The notes beneath the pieces are model-generated. The model did no database searches. It saw nothing but the letters and a program-made list of their open reading frames with translations, and was not told where the DNA came from. This document shows, in pieces, positions 32,851 through 43,448 of a DNA stretch of 64,000 bases. The stretch covers positions 85,237,501 to 85,301,500 of the forward strand of contig JAUMIR010000001.1 of NCBI GenBank assembly GCA_030847615.1, given 5' to 3'. The translations under genes and the position numbers were made by a program. The stretch's first letter is position 1. Each line of letters begins with the position of its first letter. This DNA is from Gambelia wislizenii. Its lineage: Eukaryota > Chordata > Lepidosauria > Squamata > Crotaphytidae.

Positions 32851-33189
32851 AGCAGATTTTGGAGAGATGTTTTTATCAGTGTTTGATCTCATTGGGGCCA
32901 GACAATTTGAACACATTGTAACTACACTTCTGCTTCTTGATCCTGCACCACTTTCTAAACCTATAATGCAAATATCAAAAAGACACATAGTTGTAACAAT
33001 GACTCCATACTGTATTGCTATTCTTATCATTCAGTTCTGTTTATACTGTTTATGAGGATGAGAAACACTAATTACGAAAAAATGCTTACATTGCCTCTGC
33101 CTTAGACACCAAGGAAAAAATTAATGCTGGGAACTCCCCTATGTCTTCCAATGGTCAGACTATGGGCTCATCTACCTCAGTATCGTATA

Positions 33190-33452
33190 TAGTAGGACCC
33201 CTGTATCCACTGATTCATTATCCATTTATTCAATTATCCATGGGACACAAAACAGCACACCTATCATAGAATCTTCCTAGAAAATGTGTCCTCTCTAGCC
33301 ATTGTCTAGGTCCTCCAAGACAACTCTATGGTATTTTAAACCAGAAGTCCCATTATTTTCAATGGTGTTTGCTATTATCCACGGGTTTTGGTATCCACAC
33401 ACACACACACACACACACAAACCAATCTCCAGCAGATATGGGGGTCCTACTG
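33190..33452. mobile_element. Pogo/Tigger-like MITE with CA repeat inside
   Basis: GTAGGACCCCTGTATC and GATATGGGGGTCCTAC are perfect 16-bp inverted repeats, with TA outside both ends. The interior contains CCCATTATTTTCAATG (close to CCTATTATTTTCAATG in the copy at 36053) and a CA run at 33396-33419. Confidence 0.8.
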
Positions 33453-33767
33453 TACTTATTATACTGACTGGTGGGGATTTCAGACAGGAGTCTTTCAAAG
33501 ATATGTTTTTCTCAGTCCTACCTGAAGATTTCAGGGACTGAAGCTGAGGCCTTCTGCATGCTATGCAGAAGTCCACTAACATTGAGCTATAGCCTTCCCC
33601 TGACAAAATGCTGATATGTGTGGATGAAAAATACAGGCTAAAGATGATTTGCTTGATTTGGCTGAAATTTAGAAATAATTCTTATGATGAGATGTTTGCA
33701 GTGACATCTTTTTTGAGGCATTGCATTGGTAACCTTGAGACAACAGATTGGCATGATTTGTGTCCAG

Positions 33768-33768
33768 A

Positions 33769-33801
<33 letters not shown>
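33768..33801. repeat. (AAT)n microsatellite
   Basis: About eleven AAT units; the flanking open frames reading poly-Ile or poly-Tyr are artefacts. Confidence 0.95.
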
Positions 33802-33802
<1 letters not shown>

Positions 33803-33867
33803 GACTTGGCAGCTTTTGCAGCAGCTGCAACCTGTCTTTAACGGTTTTACAGCCCCCATAAACTTTG

Positions 33868-34385
33868 CATGCCTGTAGCTGAGATGGGAGCCGTGAGTGA
33901 ATTACTCGTGTTTTTAAATCTGCCACTGCCAAACTTAAAAACAACTATTTTTATGGTGCACACAAGCAATATTTCATCTTTCCGAAATAAAGAGAGAGAA
34001 AAAGATAACACAAACCCCCTTTTTATTGCCTTCGCAATCACTCACTAAGGTGAAAATCCAAAATGGTGGCAGCAGGTACTTGCCCTATAACCCAGCCCTG
34101 CCTCCTGCATTCATCCAGCCAATCAGATTTGCACTTCCTCTTGTATGGGGAAGTGATGCATGTCAAATCGCTTGTCTTAACAAGTGAGAATGTGCATACT
34201 ACATGAGGCTTTAAAAAAAAAGTTGGGGAAATCCGCAAATGCTTTTCTCACATACTTTTTGCTCTTTTTGCCCCCCCCTTCACAATACAGTGGGACAATA
34301 TGGGATCCTATTAAGACAGCTCATTTTCCAAGCAAATTCTGTGAGGAGTATTTTCACCATATAGACAATCCCCTAGTTTTCTAGC
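33868..34385. repeat. Dispersed repeat of unknown class, copy 2
   Basis: It shares the order of blocks of 5226-5870 without the AT-rich array: GCATGCCTG, GTGAATTACT, AAAATCCAAAATGG, a segment ending in CCAATCAG, GTGAGAATGTGCA, AAATTCTGTGAGGAG and TAGACAATCCC. Identity is moderate by eye. Confidence 0.55.
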
Positions 34386-34539
34386 TGCAGCATATTGGGG
34401 ATATTGAAGTTTGAGGTTGGCAAGGGCTTGCAACAAGCAGGCAGATGATCAGAAAATGAGCCTATCACACACTCGAGAATAGCAGTTGCAATCTTGAGTC
34501 CCCAGATGGATTACAACTCCAGCATTTCCAGCCACCATG

Positions 34540-34960
34540 ATATTCAGGACAGATAAAAGTAAGTAATATTCCATACAGTACATAGGCAAACTATGGAATT
34601 TACTGCCACAGGATATAGCGATGGCTGGCAACTACGTACAATGTCTTTAAAAGGGAATTAGATCAATTCATAGATAACAAACATATCAGTGAGACCCAGC
34701 ATGGTGCAATGGTTTGAATGATGGACTAGGACTCTAAGGGTCTAGGGTTCAAATCCATACTGAATCATGGAAACCCATTGGGTGACTTTGGGTAGTTCAC
34801 ATTTTCTCAGCCTTAGAGGAAGGCAATGGCAAACTTCCCCTGAACAAAACTTGCCTAAATTCTATGATAAGGTTGCAGTAAGGTGGAGCTGACTTGAAGG
34901 CACATAACAAAAACAACAAACTTATCAATTTCTATTACTAATGATGACTGGTTTTTATTT
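34540..34960 (+). mobile_element. CR1/L3-like LINE 3'UTR carrying a SINE insertion
   Basis: ATGGAATTTACTGCCACAGG and TTTAAAAGGGAATTAGATCA are the 3'UTR of a CR1/L3-type LINE. It resumes after the SINE with TATCAATTTCTATTACTAAT. Boundaries are approximate. Confidence 0.5.
34689..34915 (+). mobile_element. tRNA-headed SINE with 12-bp target duplication
   Basis: The head is GACCCAGCATGGTGCAATGG with B-box-like GGGTTCAAATCC. The body has CTCAGCCTTAGAGGAAGGCA and the tail GACTTGAAGGCACATAACAA. ACAAACATATCA (34677-34688) and ACAAACTTATCA (34916-34927) flank it, a 12-bp duplication with one mismatch. Confidence 0.8.
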
Positions 34961-35042
34961 TATTATACTTGTTGCTTGGGAAATGACCAGCAAGGTCATT
35001 AATGTCCTAATGCATTAATATCCAGCTCATGACCTTCCCATT

Positions 35043-35408
35043 TGTTGTTCTTGTTCTTGTGTGCCTTCAACTCATTTCTGATTTACAGTGACCCTAAGTT
35101 GAACCTGTCACTCAAGCCACTACAATACACTGGCTCTTGTGGAGGTCTTCTCTTAATAAGAGCCATACTGGAACAGACCAAAGGTCTTTTTACTCTACGA
35201 TCCCCCAGGGCTTCCTATAAACATGGCCGTCTTGATATGGAAACAGAATCCTGGACTAAAAAAGCCTTTAGTCTCTTTCAGTGTGGCTTTAATCAGAGAC
35301 TTTATTAACATGAGAGAACCAGTGTGGTGTTGTGATTAAAATGTTGGACTAAGACATGAGAGATCAAGGGCAGCCACTTGCTCTCAGACTGATCTACCTC
35401 ACAGCATT
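35043..35408. mobile_element. SINE and repeat fragments
   Basis: 35043-35110 is a reversed SINE tail (GTGTGCCTTCAACTCATTTC). 35150-35240 has AGAGCCATACTGGAACAGAC with CAAAGGTCTTTTTACTCT, recognised as a common reptile LINE-related repeat. 35312-35408 is a + strand SINE head (ACCAGTGTGGTGTTGTGATT). Confidence 0.5.
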
Positions 35409-38010
35409 AGAACCACAGAATCTTACAGTTAGAAGAGACTGCAAGGTCCATCTAGTCCAACACCCTGCCATGCAGGAATACACAACTAAGGCACTCCTGA
35501 AATATGCCCATCCAACCTCTAAAGACCTCCAAAGATGGTGAGAGTCCACCATCCTTCAAACCAATCTATTCCATAGTCGAACTGTTCTTACAGTAAAAAA
35601 GTTCTTCCTAAAGTCTAGGTGCACTCTCTTTTCTTGTAATTTAAATCCGTTGTGTTCTAGTCTCTGGAGCAGCAGAAAATAAGTTGGTTCTGTTTTCTAT
35701 ATGACAACCTAACCATTTAAAGATGGTTACCATGTCACTGCTCAGTCTTTTCTTCTCCAAACATACTCAACTCCCTAAGTTATTCTTCAAAAGGCTTAGT
35801 TTCCAGCCCTAGACTCTCAGAGTCCTAGTCCATCATTCAAATCACTGCACCATGCTGGGTTTCACTGATATGATGATGTAAGGCGCCCCAATTGTGTTGC
35901 AGAGGAGTGGGATAGAAATAATAATAATAATCTTGGTTGCCCTTCTCTGGACACCTTCCAACTTATCAATATCCTTGATGAACTGTGATGTCCAGAACTG
36001 GACACAGTATTCCAGATGAGGTCTGGCTAAAGCAGAACAGATGGCACTAATACATATCAACCCCATATCTGCAGGGGATACATTCCAAGATGCCCTGTGG
36101 ATAGGAAGCCCTATTATTTTCAATGAGACAAATTCTGGAAGTTGACCATAGAATCACATTGGAGGACCTAGAAATGCCTAAAGAGAACATTTTTTTTCAG
36201 AGGTGGATAAATGAAACCATGGATACCAAATCCATGGATACGGGGGATTTACCTTACTTCCCTCTATCAGGACACTACTCCAATTGATATAGTCCAGAAC
36301 TGCATTTGGCTTCTTAAGCTGCTGCATTACACTGTTGACTCACATTTAGTTTGTGGACTACTAAGACCCCCAGATCCTTTTCAAATGTTTCACAAGATGT
36401 CACCCATCCTATACTTGTGCATTTCATTTTTCCTGCCTAGATGCAGTACCTTAGATTTATTTTCATCATCATCATCTTTATTTCTATCCTGCTTTCCCCC
36501 CCCAGTTTGGGACTCAAAGCAGCATACAATAAAAAGGCATTGTTAAAATCAGATGTATCCCTGTCAAAATTCATTTTGTTAGTCTTGGCTCAGCTTTCCA
36601 ATCTGTTAAGGTCATTTCAAATAATGAATCATGTCCTCTGGGGGATTGGCTACCCCCACTAATTTGGTGTCATCTGCAAATTTGATAAGCGTGCCTTCTA
36701 CACCATCACCTATGTCCTTTATAAAGATGTTAAACAACACCAGGCCCAGGACAGAACCCTGAGGCACCCTGTTAGTGACTTCTCTCCAAAATGAAGATCA
36801 GACACTGGTGAGTACTCTCTGGGCTTGGTCTGTTAACCAATTACAGATCCAACTAACTGTAACACTGTCTAGCCCACAGTTCATGAGCTTGCCTGCAAGA
36901 ATATCATGGGGGACCTTGTCAAAAGCCTTACTGAAATAGGCATATACTACATCCACAGCACTCTACCCTGATCTACCAAGCTTGTAATTCTGTCAAAAAA
37001 GGGGATAAGATTAGTTTGGTATGATTTTTTTGTGTGTGTGTGGGGGGGTTGGCATGAGTTTTTGTGAAACTCATGCTGGCTCTTCATAAACACAGTATTC
37101 CTTTCCAAGAGTCCACAAACTAATTATTTAATGGTCTATTCTAGAACCTTTCCTGGTAGTGACGTCAAACTGACTGTTTGGTAGTTACTCAGATCCTCTT
37201 TTTCCACTTTGAAGAAAGAGACATTTTCCCTCCTCACACCTGCTGGAACCTCTCCTGTCCTCTAAGAATTCTCAAAGATTATTGATAGTGGCTTTGAGAT
37301 TACATCTGCAAGTACCTTTAGTACTTTTGGATGCAGCTCATCTGGCCCTGGAGACTTGAATTCATTTAGAGTAAACTAGGTATCCCTTTACTACCCCTGT
37401 ACTTGTGCTGGGCAGTAGTCCCCTTACTACCTGGTTTATTTTGTTTTCACCAGTTACAACATTGTTTTCCTTTTGGGAGAAGACCAAGGCAAAGAAGGTA
37501 TTAAACAGATCAGGCGCCCTTCTCTCTGTCGCCTGTTAGCATTTCACCATCTTTTCTACACAGTGGCCCTATCATTTCTTTGTTCTTTCTCTTGATTAAA
37601 ACATAGTAAAAAAAACTAATTAAAAAAACCCTTATTGTTGTTAACCTCTCTAATGAACCCAAGCTCATTCTGAGTTTAGCTTTTCTGAGCTTCCCCATAC
37701 AAGTATTGGCTATTCATTTGTATTCCTCTTCAATGATTTCCCCTTTCTTTCATATCCTATAAATGTCTCTTTTAAATCTCCACTCATCTGAAAGTTCTTT
37801 CTACATCCACCCTGGTTTCTTTAGACACCTCCCACTTTTCTTTTGCATTGGAATTGTTTCCAATTGTGCCTTCAACCTTTAAGAAACTCCCATGCATCAT
37901 GAACTCCCCTGAGCTTTGAGCATTTCTGACCATGGAGTATTCTGACCAAATACTCAGCCAGTATTTCCCTAAGCTTACTGAAATCAGCTTTCTTGAACTC
38001 CAGAGTGAGT
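35409..38010 (-). mobile_element. CR1 LINE, ORF2 reverse transcriptase to 3' end, minus strand
   Basis: The 3' end lies at 35409 (ACCACAGAATCTTACAGTTA, then CATCTAGTCCAACACCCTGC). A reversed SINE head (35795-35866) interrupts it. On the minus strand 35935-36050 encodes [16 protein letters not shown] and [11 protein letters not shown]. Around 36670-36780 it encodes the RT blocks VPQGSVLG and [14 protein letters not shown]. 36930 gives the KAFDKVP block. The canonical catalytic YADD/FADD is intact locally, but many frameshifts and stops occur. The portion toward 38010 is earlier RT and upstream sequence. The 5' half (endonuclease) is missing. Confidence 0.8.
36053..36254. mobile_element. Pogo-like MITE inserted in the CR1 (202 bp)
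   Basis: TA at 36051-36052 and at 36255-36256 flanks termini with AACCCCATATCTGCAGG and GGATACGGGGGATTTACC, inverted repeats of each other. The CR1 sequence is continuous across it: ACAGATGGCACTAATA before and CTTCCCTCTATCAGGACACT after. Interior GTTGACCATAGAATCACATT is shared with 13676-13952. Confidence 0.75.
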
Positions 38011-38265
38011 TATCCAACTACATTTGGCTTTCCTCTGTATAACAAATCCCAAGATGACGCAGATTGGTGTAAGGATACTTTAGGGAAGAAGAGAGCAAAG
38101 TATACTGCCTTGAGCTTGCTGCACAAATGGTGGGATGTCTGTGCAACTATAAGAACTGGGATGGAGGGAATGAAAAAGATGAAAGAGGGAAGGGCTATGC
38201 TACGCCCAGTCATAATAATCCTCCTGTGTCTATATTATAGGTTTATAATATAGCACCCATAGCCC

Positions 38266-38408
38266 TATTGTTGTTGTTGCTTGGTGCCTTCAAGTTGATT
38301 CCAACTTATGGTGACCCTATCATGCGGTTTTCTTGAACAGATTTCTTCAGAGGAGGTTGGCATTGCTTTCTTCCAAGGCTAAAAGAGTGTGACTTGGCTA
38401 AGTTCACC
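38266..38408 (-). mobile_element. SINE, minus strand, tail and body
   Basis: TTGTTGTTGCTTGGTGCCTT, ATGGTGACCCTATCATG and GAGTGTGACTTGGCTAAGTT are the reversed SINE 3' part. It stops abruptly at the hAT-like terminus at 38409. Confidence 0.65.
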
Positions 38409-40841
38409 CAGGGCTTGTCTATACTTACTAAAAAAAAATAAATCTGTATTCACCCTCATAGTTGCTGTGATCAGTTTACACAATGTTCTAGATGATTCAC
38501 AAGCAATCCACAGGGAATGCACTTCAAAGGGCTTTAATCTGCTTTTTAAAACCTCACAGTTTATCCTGGACTTTCTCCTCAAATCCAGATAATCCTGTGG
38601 GTGGCAGGCGGTCTGAGACAGCTTCAGTGTGGAGCTGGGGATGGGAGGTTTTTGGTGGGTGGGACTGGTTAGTTCCTGCAGGCCTGGTGAGTGTCGCCAT
38701 GTTTTTTTCACTTCAGCACCAGGCATAGCCAATCCAATCCAGTCCCCCCAATCAGCCTTGTGTCACTCTTTCCCCTGCCATGAATGTAGGTATGAGTGAA
38801 CAAGTAATGAGCCAGCCAGCATGCACACTCCCTCTCCCTGCCCCATCATTTACTTGCTCTCACTAATGCAGAGATCTGCATACTTACATTCAGGGCAGTG
38901 TGGGGGAGGCAACACAAGGCTGATGAGGGGAGGAAGAGGGAGGGGATCTATCCCCTCACCAGGGATCTCATGGCTGAACATGTTTAAAAATATAAATAAA
39001 TAAATATAAATGAAATAAAACATGTTTATATATATTTTTAACATGAACATGAACTGCACATCCCTTGGGTGTTGAATTCTCAAAAACTGAATGTAGGGAA
39101 GCAGACCATTGTTGCTGCCACATATTTCTGCTCTGAGGCCTTCAGTTGAGGCTCTGGCAAGTGGAAATCCAAATCCAAAGGGAGATAACAGTGTGGAAGA
39201 GAAAGTCTGCTCATGCAGTTGGACTTCCCTCCCTGCAGCCTCACAAGAAGCTTTTCCAGAGAGTTGGAGATACTGAGGGTGGGGTGGAAGGACGAATCTG
39301 TAAAAATCAGGAGGAGGCAGCTTGTGGTGTAGAGGGGGAGCAACCCACTGCAAGAGCAGATCTCTGCTCACAAAACTTGGGCTATGAGCCATCACCTTCA
39401 GATTTTAAAAGCATCTAAAAATAATAGGTGCTATCTAATGGAAAAACAAAAAACAAGGCTTGACCCATAGGGGCAGGTTACAGCCCAAAATAATCACAAA
39501 TCATTTCACTGGGCAGCATCAAAAACTCTATGTAAGGAAAAATTACATGCTTTCAACCCTTCACAAACTCTTCTTCTTATTTGGAAGTAAACCCCTTTGA
39601 AATTAGTGCCTTTACTCACAAAGAAATGTGTTTGAGGTCACCACCCATTTTATTCATTTGACAAAATGTGCTTCATTGGGCCTTTTAAAAAGATTCTGTC
39701 TTTTAAAATTCACACTGCTTTTCCGGAAGCTATACTCTGAAGCAGGTTGATACATATAGTCCTTGAAGGCTCTTTTGTTTGTTTTGCTTTATTGTATTTT
39801 TAAATTTAGGAATCCTTTTTCTTGACTTGTCTTGTTTTTTCTTGTTTCAGAAGACACTAACAAGGGGCATTAATCCAATGCAGAGTACATTTATCAAAAA
39901 TAACATCATTCCCTCTTGACAGGTATTAAATGCATTGATATTTTGGGGGAAATCTTGTGCTTTAGCCAAACCCTGTATCTCACAGTTGCTTTCATACAGT
40001 TCAATAAATGAGGTATGACTCTACACCTTAATTATTCAAGTGTGGTGATGACATTGATTGTTGTTGCAAGCAAGCAAAGAGATTTCTGGCATAAAAAGTA
40101 CCACCTACAGTAAATGGAAATTATCTTTCACTGTAAAGGGCACTGTTAATTTCAGTTCTGAAGAGGGGAAAAAAAATAACATAATAAATCAATGCCTGAC
40201 AAACTGAAAAGAAAAAAGAAGTAATTGCTGATGGTGAGTGCCAAATATGAACTTTAGGATAATGTCTAACCAAGTTCTTCCTGTGTAGATCATTCAGAGT
40301 TAGATGCAGACCATCATTCTTAGAACAGACCCATTGAAACCAGCTGGACTTGAGTCAATAATTGGTTTTGATGAGGCTATCAGGTCTGGATGCAACCCTC
40401 AGACTTTTGCTAACTGAACAATAAAGAGCCCCCTCACCATTGACTGCATAGCTCAGCACCTCGTTCTGACTTCAGAGTGTGCGACTGTGCTCAGCCAGGA
40501 AGGCACAGGCCTGATGGCATGTAGTCTCTCGCTCTGAGGTCAGAACAAGGTGTCCAGCCATGTGATCAACAATGATCAACATGATTGATCTCCTCACCAT
40601 TGATCTCATTGCTGGATGCCTCATTCTGACCTCAGAGTGAGCGTCTCTGTGTCAGCCTGGCTGAGAAGACAATGGTGGCAGGCCTGCAGCAGCAACGAGC
40701 AGCGCAGATTCAGGCTTTTGGCCAGGTAAGGTGTGGTGCTTAACTCCAGGTAAGAGTAGTCTAAATTGCATCCAACACAGCTTCAGGCCAGAGTAGTCCA
40801 AATTTCATTCAGATTTTTACCCCAAGTGTAGACAAGCCCTG
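38409..40841. mobile_element. Pair of hAT-like termini enclosing 2.4 kb
   Basis: CAGGGCTTGTCTATACTT (38409) and the complement of AAGTGTAGACAAGCCCTG (ending 40841) are inverted repeats. Both are followed inward by an A-rich stretch and AAATCTG. No transposase is recognised between them. The adjacent 8-mers AGTTCACC and GGCCTGTA do not match, so this may be one large element with a lost target duplication or two chimaeric ends. An AT-rich run lies at 38985-39045. Confidence 0.5.
40425..40660. repeat. Direct repeat pair with an inverted copy between
   Basis: CTCACCATTGACTGCATAGC (40432) and CTCACCATTGATCTCATTGC (40593) begin two direct copies. Each runs through TTCTGAC(T/C)TCAGAGTG(T/A)GCG. 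Between them CGCTCTGAGGTCAGAACAAG (about 40530) is an inverted copy of the same block. Confidence 0.65.
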
Positions 40842-41550
40842 GGCCTGTATAGATTATATATGCTTTCCTACACAAGACTGCACAATCTCTAGTACATTAT
40901 TGCTTCTGTTAAAGTAAGAGATACAGCTGAATAATATTTTGCCTCAATGACCTCTGACTTTGTCTGGATATTTAATGGCACCATCTGCTGTCATGAAACC
41001 AGTGCTTCAGTGGGGCAAGTCCTATTTTCCCAGGGCTGGGACTGCCTGAGTGATTTGTGAATGCAATTCCTTCAATTTAGTTTTGTAAACATAAAAATGG
41101 TTATAATGCAAAATGCTATTTCAGAGTTTATAGCTAGCAACAAAAATAAGAAGATTACAGATCACAAGGAATTTTTGGATTTGTAAAGCACTATTTTATA
41201 TTCATTTAAACTCTCTTCCCTTAAAAAACAACCCTGGAACATTATAAATCTTCCCATTGCTACTGTGCAAACATTTGTCCTTATTAAATTAAACAGTAAA
41301 ACGGAACTTTATTTTTCATTCCTGTTGTTATTTATTTATTGAATTAATAGTCTACCTTTCTCCTGGGATTGGATCCAAGGTGACTATTATGACTTTTAGG
41401 GGAGGGAGGAAAATAAATAAGCAAGTTTGTTACCCTGTGCAAACAGTGGGCATAACCCAACCATAGTTCAGCATTTTTTAGTGCATCAGTATCATCAGTC
41501 TAAACAGATGGTTAATTTCTCAACAGAAATTTAGTAGTAGGAGTGGGCAC
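40842..41550. other. Mostly unrecognised; LINE-tail-like piece at 41330-41400
   Basis: TTATTTATTTATTGAATTAA followed by CTACCTTTCTCCTGGGATTG resembles an L2-type tail. No gene is visible. Confidence 0.4.
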
Positions 41551-41851
41551 TTTCAGGTTGCCTATCAACTCATGGCTATCCCAGGTATTTCATAGGGCTT
41601 TCTTATGCAAGGAATTCTCAGAGATACTTTGCAGTTGATTCCTCTGAATGTAGCCTATCCTACAGCTCATGGGGTCACCTAAGTTGGCAGGTGACTTAAA
41701 GGCACACAGAGAGAGAGAGAGAGAGAGAGGGAGGGAGAGAGAGCGCCTGGTATTCCCTGGCAGTTTCTCTTCCAAGCACTAACCAGGCCTGACCCTGCTT
41801 AGTTTATGAGATCAGACAGGATCTGGTGCCTTCTAGTGTATTTAGGCTGTT
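41551..41851 (-). mobile_element. 5S rRNA-headed SINE, minus strand, with a nested + strand SINE tail
   Basis: 41746-41851 is a 5S rRNA-like head in reverse: TACCAGG-type end, then AACCAGGCCTGACCCTGCTT and GATCAGACAGGATCTGGTG. 41551-41650 is the reversed body and tail (TTGATTCCTCTGAATGTAGC). Between them 41651-41705 reads in the opposite sense (GGGGTCACCTAAGTTGGCAG, GACTTAAAGGCACACAGA) and ends in a GA run (41706-41745). This is a 5'-truncated SINE tail inserted at the head/body joint. The head is not a functional 5S gene. Confidence 0.75.
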
Positions 41852-42504
41852 CCACTTAGATCTAGTTGGACGTTAAAGAATTTTACATTGGCTGGGTCAT
41901 GCCCTGCCTGCTTGAAATGGTAAATGATCCTTTCCAAGGGGGAAGGGGGCTCTAAAGCTTTTAAAAGATGTCTGTTTTGTAAAGACTTTGCCTTTACATA
42001 GATAGATAGGTGGAGAGACAGACAGACATTGCATTTGCATTTAGACCATAGACTAGTTCATCACCATTAAAGGGGTATAAAGAAAAAAGCATCATTTCCT
42101 TTTACCTTTTTAAGACCATATCCCTTTCATTTACCTTCATGTTTACTGACTTCTGTCTGCTTAACTTGTTTTAACTTGTCCTTTTACATTTGTTGCCAGT
42201 TTTTTCACTCATCTTACTGAAGATTCAGCCTGTCTCTTGCTGCCTTTGACTGGTGTTTTCCACCCCAATAGCATTATTTCTGCAGACACTGTACTGCTTC
42301 CAGAAGACTCCCGGCCTGTCACATGTCAGACAAGTTGAACAAAGGTCTCTGTGTAATGCAACTGTGAAAAACAACAAAAAAGCCCCTGTACCCCCGTTTC
42401 TTTTTTGTTCTTACATTCATTGTAATACAAAACATATATGGCTGGCTTCACTTCATTTTTAAAAGGAACACACACCCGCAGCCATAATTTAAACATTCTA
42501 GTAT
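41852..42504. other. No recognised feature
   Basis: Short GATA/GACA-like run near 42000-42025; otherwise nothing identifiable. Confidence 0.4.
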
Positions 42505-42740
42505 CATAGATTGTAAGCTTGAGGGCAGGGAACTGTTTTGTTGTTCTTTTTCTTGTAAAGCGCCATGTACATTGACGGCACTATAGAAATAAAAGATAAT
42601 AATAATAATGTTTTCTCCCCATCTAAAGCCCACCAGTAAATCAAGAGACAATACATTACAAATATGTTGTTGTTATTTGCTGTCAAGCCAGATTACAAAT
42701 TAGAGAACTTCAGGAGCCATAGTCATCCACTGCTCTGCTC
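42505..42740. mobile_element. LINE 3' tail (+) and reversed SINE tail
   Basis: GATTGTAAGCTTGAGGGCAG, TTGTAAAGCGCCATGTACAT and ACTATAGAAATAAAAGATAA with an AAT run end a + strand LINE-type tail (42505-42610). At 42665 TGTTGTTGTTATTTGCTGTC starts a reversed SINE end. Confidence 0.5.
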
Positions 42741-43440
42741 AGGGCTTGTAAACTTAAGAGTCATGGCTTCCTTTATTGAGTCATTCCCTCAGTAATCTAG
42801 CCTTCCTCTTTTCATACTGCCTTCCACTTTCCCCAGCATTTTTGTCCTTTATAAATATTTCTCCCAAAAAACTCCAGAGGGCTGGAGAACAGTCAGATAG
42901 TAATGGATACAGCATGAATGGCAGCTGTGTTAGCATAGATGGAAATTTGTTACGAATAGAGTCAAGTGGGAAAAACAAAAATTCTGCATTTACCTATTGT
43001 CTTCTATCTTACCTTGCCAGCTGTTATCTCCCTATGAGTCTGTGATTACGCTGTAATTATGACTCATGAAAAAAAACCACACACCTGCAGGTAGAATCTA
43101 CAAGGAAAAGTAGCCTGACTTAGAAAACAAAAGAAAAAGGTTGATTTTAAAACAAAAATGCATAGCTGGAATGAAAAGGGGTATGCAACATTCCAAAGAT
43201 GACTGTGTCTCAAGCAAGCATGCCTTAACAACTCTTCTATTAAATATAGTTACGGTATATGTTAAATGATGTGTACGTCTAAAAAGAAAAAGTGGGTTTC
43301 TTGTCCTCCTTTGAATTTATAACAATGGAATTTAAGTGGAGTTCAGAGAGCAGTTTTCTTTTAGTTGACTTAGTGCTGAATTGCTCTGGAAGAAAAATGT
43401 GGGGGAGCAGGTTAGAATTAGACATGGAAACTAGCTAATG
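42741..43440. other. No recognised feature
   Basis: No gene or repeat boundary recognised. Confidence 0.4.
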
Positions 43441-43448
43441 CTCTAGAC

